Positions 61,076 to 64,000 of a stretch of DNA of 64,000 nt are shown here, piece after piece (position 1 is the stretch's first letter; every line of letters starts with the position of its first letter). The DNA is taken from contig JAYKKI010000004.1 in assembly GCA_039881145.1 (NCBI GenBank), forward strand, positions 46,534,001-46,598,000, given 5' to 3'. Origin of the DNA: Druceiella hillmani. Its lineage: Eukaryota; Arthropoda; Insecta; Lepidoptera; Hepialidae. The position numbers and the translations under genes are program-made. Under the pieces are notes generated by a model, which was given only the letters and a program-made list of their open reading frames with translations, made no database searches and had not been told where the DNA came from.

Positions 61076-64000
61076 TAGTTGCTCGATTTTTTATTTTTTT
61101 GTATGTTTGTTAAATACCTATTTATTAAGCTTTACATTAATGCATCGCTCACTTGCATAAATAACACACATAAAATGTAGCCTGTATGATAGCTATTCGG
61201 TACCTGTTGTGTAGTATATTTGTTTGGATACAATACATTTGGAAACAACGTTGAAGTTTCAACAGATGCAATTTAAACGTAAAACGTCTTAACGATATTT
61301 ACCATAATGGTAGATATTTTAAATCGTTTCAAACGCTCATAAACTTTGAATTATATACCTAACCTAAGATTAAATACGGGATTTTTTTGATTATAAGAAT
61401 TACTTTTTCTTGTGAGTTGTCTCAGTATCGATATATGTTTGAACAGTACAGTAACCATAATATAAGTTGAGGGACCATTGTTCGAGTTGAACATGCCAAA
61501 ACACTACATTAAAAATTGTCGGCTCCGAAAAACTGATTCTCAAGTAAGAACTATACAAAATCGTGAAATTTTTAAGTATTCCAAAACAATTTTTTTTTAA
61601 TATGTAATTAAATGCTTCAACAATATTGCGCTTGATAATAATTACATACTGTATTGCGTTATATGGTAAATATAAAACAAATATGTTTAAAATCGATTTT
61701 GTTAGAAAATTGCAAATCATTTTTGACTGAACATCCTACAGACTGTATTGTATACAAACGTGTAAGACTTTACCTCGAAAAATTATATATTTCCTTAAAG
61801 TATAACAAAAAACTTTTCTAAAATGCCGTCAGATGACATTTTTTCTGTTTTAATTTAAATAAGCAATATTTTCACAAAGCATCGATTACATACTTATAAT
61901 TTTTATTTAGCAGCATGATTCTAATAATTGCAAAATACCACTTGCAGAATATCGTATGAGGTCATAGACAAATTGATACGAAGGCAAAATCTTGGGTAAC
62001 AGCTGATTTCTTAAGTATGATACTTGGGTAAGAGCTCTTTTTTTATTATTTTCTTTTAAACCTTTCATACTTTTACATATTAAGAGTTTTTTATTTCAAA
62101 TAACTTTCGACAAATTCTTATGCCAGAACGCAAAAGGTAAACACATCTGACAGACGTCACTCACATTAGTACTTATGTTCGCGGCGTTAACACGTCGGCA
62201 GATAAACTTAAACACACGATATAAGGACGTGTTAATTCGCATTTGTGTTATTGAATTTGCTGTTTGAATGTTTTGCAAAAAATTTTCCATCTGCCATCAG
62301 TAGATTATATTATTATTATTTATTTATTTATTTCTCAACTTTTATTTATAATATTTATTAATTTATGTATAAAGCTACTTTTAACCAAGTTTTTCTCACG
62401 TATAAAAGGGAAAACATTATTTTTTTTTTTAATATTAGATCTTAGTTTCGGAAATTGTTAAGTAGTTTGATATATACATATTTTACATTCTACAAGTATG
62501 TTCACACTATTATCTCTGACTGGATGTTTTTTTAATAACCAAAAAAATAAATTGCTTTCCAGGATAAATGTATCCTATATTTATTTTCATGAACCACACT
62601 AAAAACATGCAAAATTTCACGAAGATCTATTAATTAGTAAAAATTAACAAATTCATTTTCGCATTTATAATATCACTAATTAAATTTTGCGTCCAAACCT
62701 AAATCCTTTCAGGAATTATGACCCTTAATGTAATAACAATTATCATGATAGCATATTCAGTAGTAACACAAAGCCAACCTTATGAAATAATTAAACTTAA
62801 AATGCAAGTGGAAAAGTTCAATTAGAAAATATGCGGAAACATTACCTTCTCAGTGAAACTGGGTAAAAGCAAAAAGCAGAAACACTTTATGCTTTTACAT
62901 GTACTGTTGCCAAAAAAATTATTTAAGGTGTTATCCTACTGAAAAAGCTTTGAAAATGGGATGTGATTGACAAATTTACTAGACAAAAATTAGAACTATG
63001 ATTTTATCTAATTGTCAACATTGTTAGTAATATATATTTAGAAGTATCTTTAAAAGCTTCAGTCGAAAATATTCATATCTACGATTATTCTGGAGCCTTG
63101 CTTGAAATGCCACGATATGCTTACTCTTGCTTGAGCGTTGGTCCGAAAAAATCAAGTTTTTTTTAAACTACAGGTTATTGATTAAGGCTTATCCGTAGAC
63201 ATCTTCAAAAGTCTTATTTAGTTATTAAATTCAAAAAACGCCCTTCAACTTCGTGACACAAAGCTGAGCTACCCCACATCCTTTAAGAATCAAGTTGGTT
63301 GCTTGGTTCTGCACAGCGACGCTACGGGGCGTTTTGAACCATAAATAAAAACCGATTAAGGGCGAGTCTAGCCCCCATATCGAGAGTTTTGTACATCGAT
63401 TAAAGTGAAGTTACTTTACTTGTCATCAGTCTTCACTATGTGGTCTTATTAATGTCGTAAATATTCAATAATACTTAAATTATTAAGTAGAAGGCTTATA
63501 TGTTATCGTAAATATATCTCAAAAATTTACATCTAAAATCATTGCTGTAGTTTTCCTGCAAACTTTTCAAAAGCTCCAAAAATACTATTTTCCATAATTT
63601 TAGGTTCAGTAGCTATTTAAATAATACCGGAACATATTTTTCTGTATATTTAGAGTATATCATTCCAGTAATAACTCCCAAATTACCTTATTAATATTTT
63701 TGAGTGCTAACTATTGAAATACATGCAAATTAATATGCTTTATTTCCATGCCAAACTTCAAATTTCTACGTCAAACAGCTTCCGAGGAAAATGGCTGTGA
63801 CAAACGAAAGGGAATAAGGGCTAATCCCTTATAAAATTGTACTAATAATACTGCGTCTCCTTAGTGCCATATGACGTAACAGAAGTACGTTTGGACCTTA
63901 ATTCGAACACCGCGTTATTGTTCGTATTTTTAAAATAAACCGTAGAATCGTAATAATATTTGAGCGCCACTAGTATATTTAATAAACCATTATGAAAGTC
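61076..64000. other. AT-rich non-coding stretch to the window edge
   Basis: No gene is recognised. The minus-strand frames at 61400-61720 and 62096-62290 have no known domain. 63760-63840 has a repeat-like look (ACAGCTTCCGAGGAAAATGG) but I cannot assign it. Confidence 0.55.

Noticed and set aside
1..64000. tRNA, rRNA or bacterial-style operon features
   Set aside because: Scanning by eye found no tRNA cloverleaf motifs, no rRNA-like conserved blocks and no gene clusters. A covariance search could still find one.

Overview
The window looks like non-coding, repeat-rich DNA from an insect nuclear genome, and Lepidoptera is the best guess. It is very AT-rich. None of the open frames convincingly encodes a host protein, and the only recognisable protein-coding sequences are decayed transposable elements. 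The lepidopteran guess rests on remembered family resemblance: a Helitron starting TCTACATATTAATACG, interspersed repeats starting around TTCCGTACC and AACCCTTATA, and retroelement-tail motifs such as GGCTTCGCTCGC. No database search was possible.

Layout. Positions 1-17680 are an old, diverged tandem duplication. Copy A covers about 240-11710, a partial copy about 11765-12072, and copy B about 12075-17680. Copy A carries a 67-bp minisatellite (528-661 and 5013-5395) that is split by a 4.35-kb Helitron (662-5012). The Helitron has readable ends, A|TC at the left and a hairpin followed by CTAG|T at the right. Its Rep/helicase gene is broken and has lost both the HUH region and the helicase core. 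Copy B instead carries a foldback element at a site that is empty in copy A. At 17961-19283 is a mariner/Tc1-type element with 33-bp terminal inverted repeats, TA target duplications and a transposase with three lesions.

From 19.3 to 64 kb the sequence is AT-rich DNA with TA-type microsatellites, several minisatellites (27-bp at 21.1 kb, 18-bp at 24.2 kb, 38-bp at 42.0 kb), longer tandem arrays (about 180 bp at 23.2 kb, about 250 bp at 35.4-36.4 kb) and local duplications. It also holds scattered lepidopteran-type repeats, a reverse-transcriptase C-terminal relic (50.0-50.2 kb) and many short near-perfect inverted repeats. A CpG-rich segment at 31.79-31.99 kb has a TATCGATA box and is followed by a good splice donor at 32309. 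It is the best candidate for a real promoter and non-coding first exon, in which case much of the right half would be intron.

The most interesting signal is a foldback family present six times (14.3, 27.8, 38.8, 49.3, 56.0 and 59.0 kb). Its arms carry a sequence resembling a minimal type I hammerhead ribozyme: CUGAAGA, a short hairpin, GAAA, a tiny stem III, then GUC, flanked by complementary CCAC and GUGG. In copies with both arms the core appears on both strands. The second clear result is the Helitron insertion, because removing 662-5012 restores the junction between two 67-bp minisatellite units.
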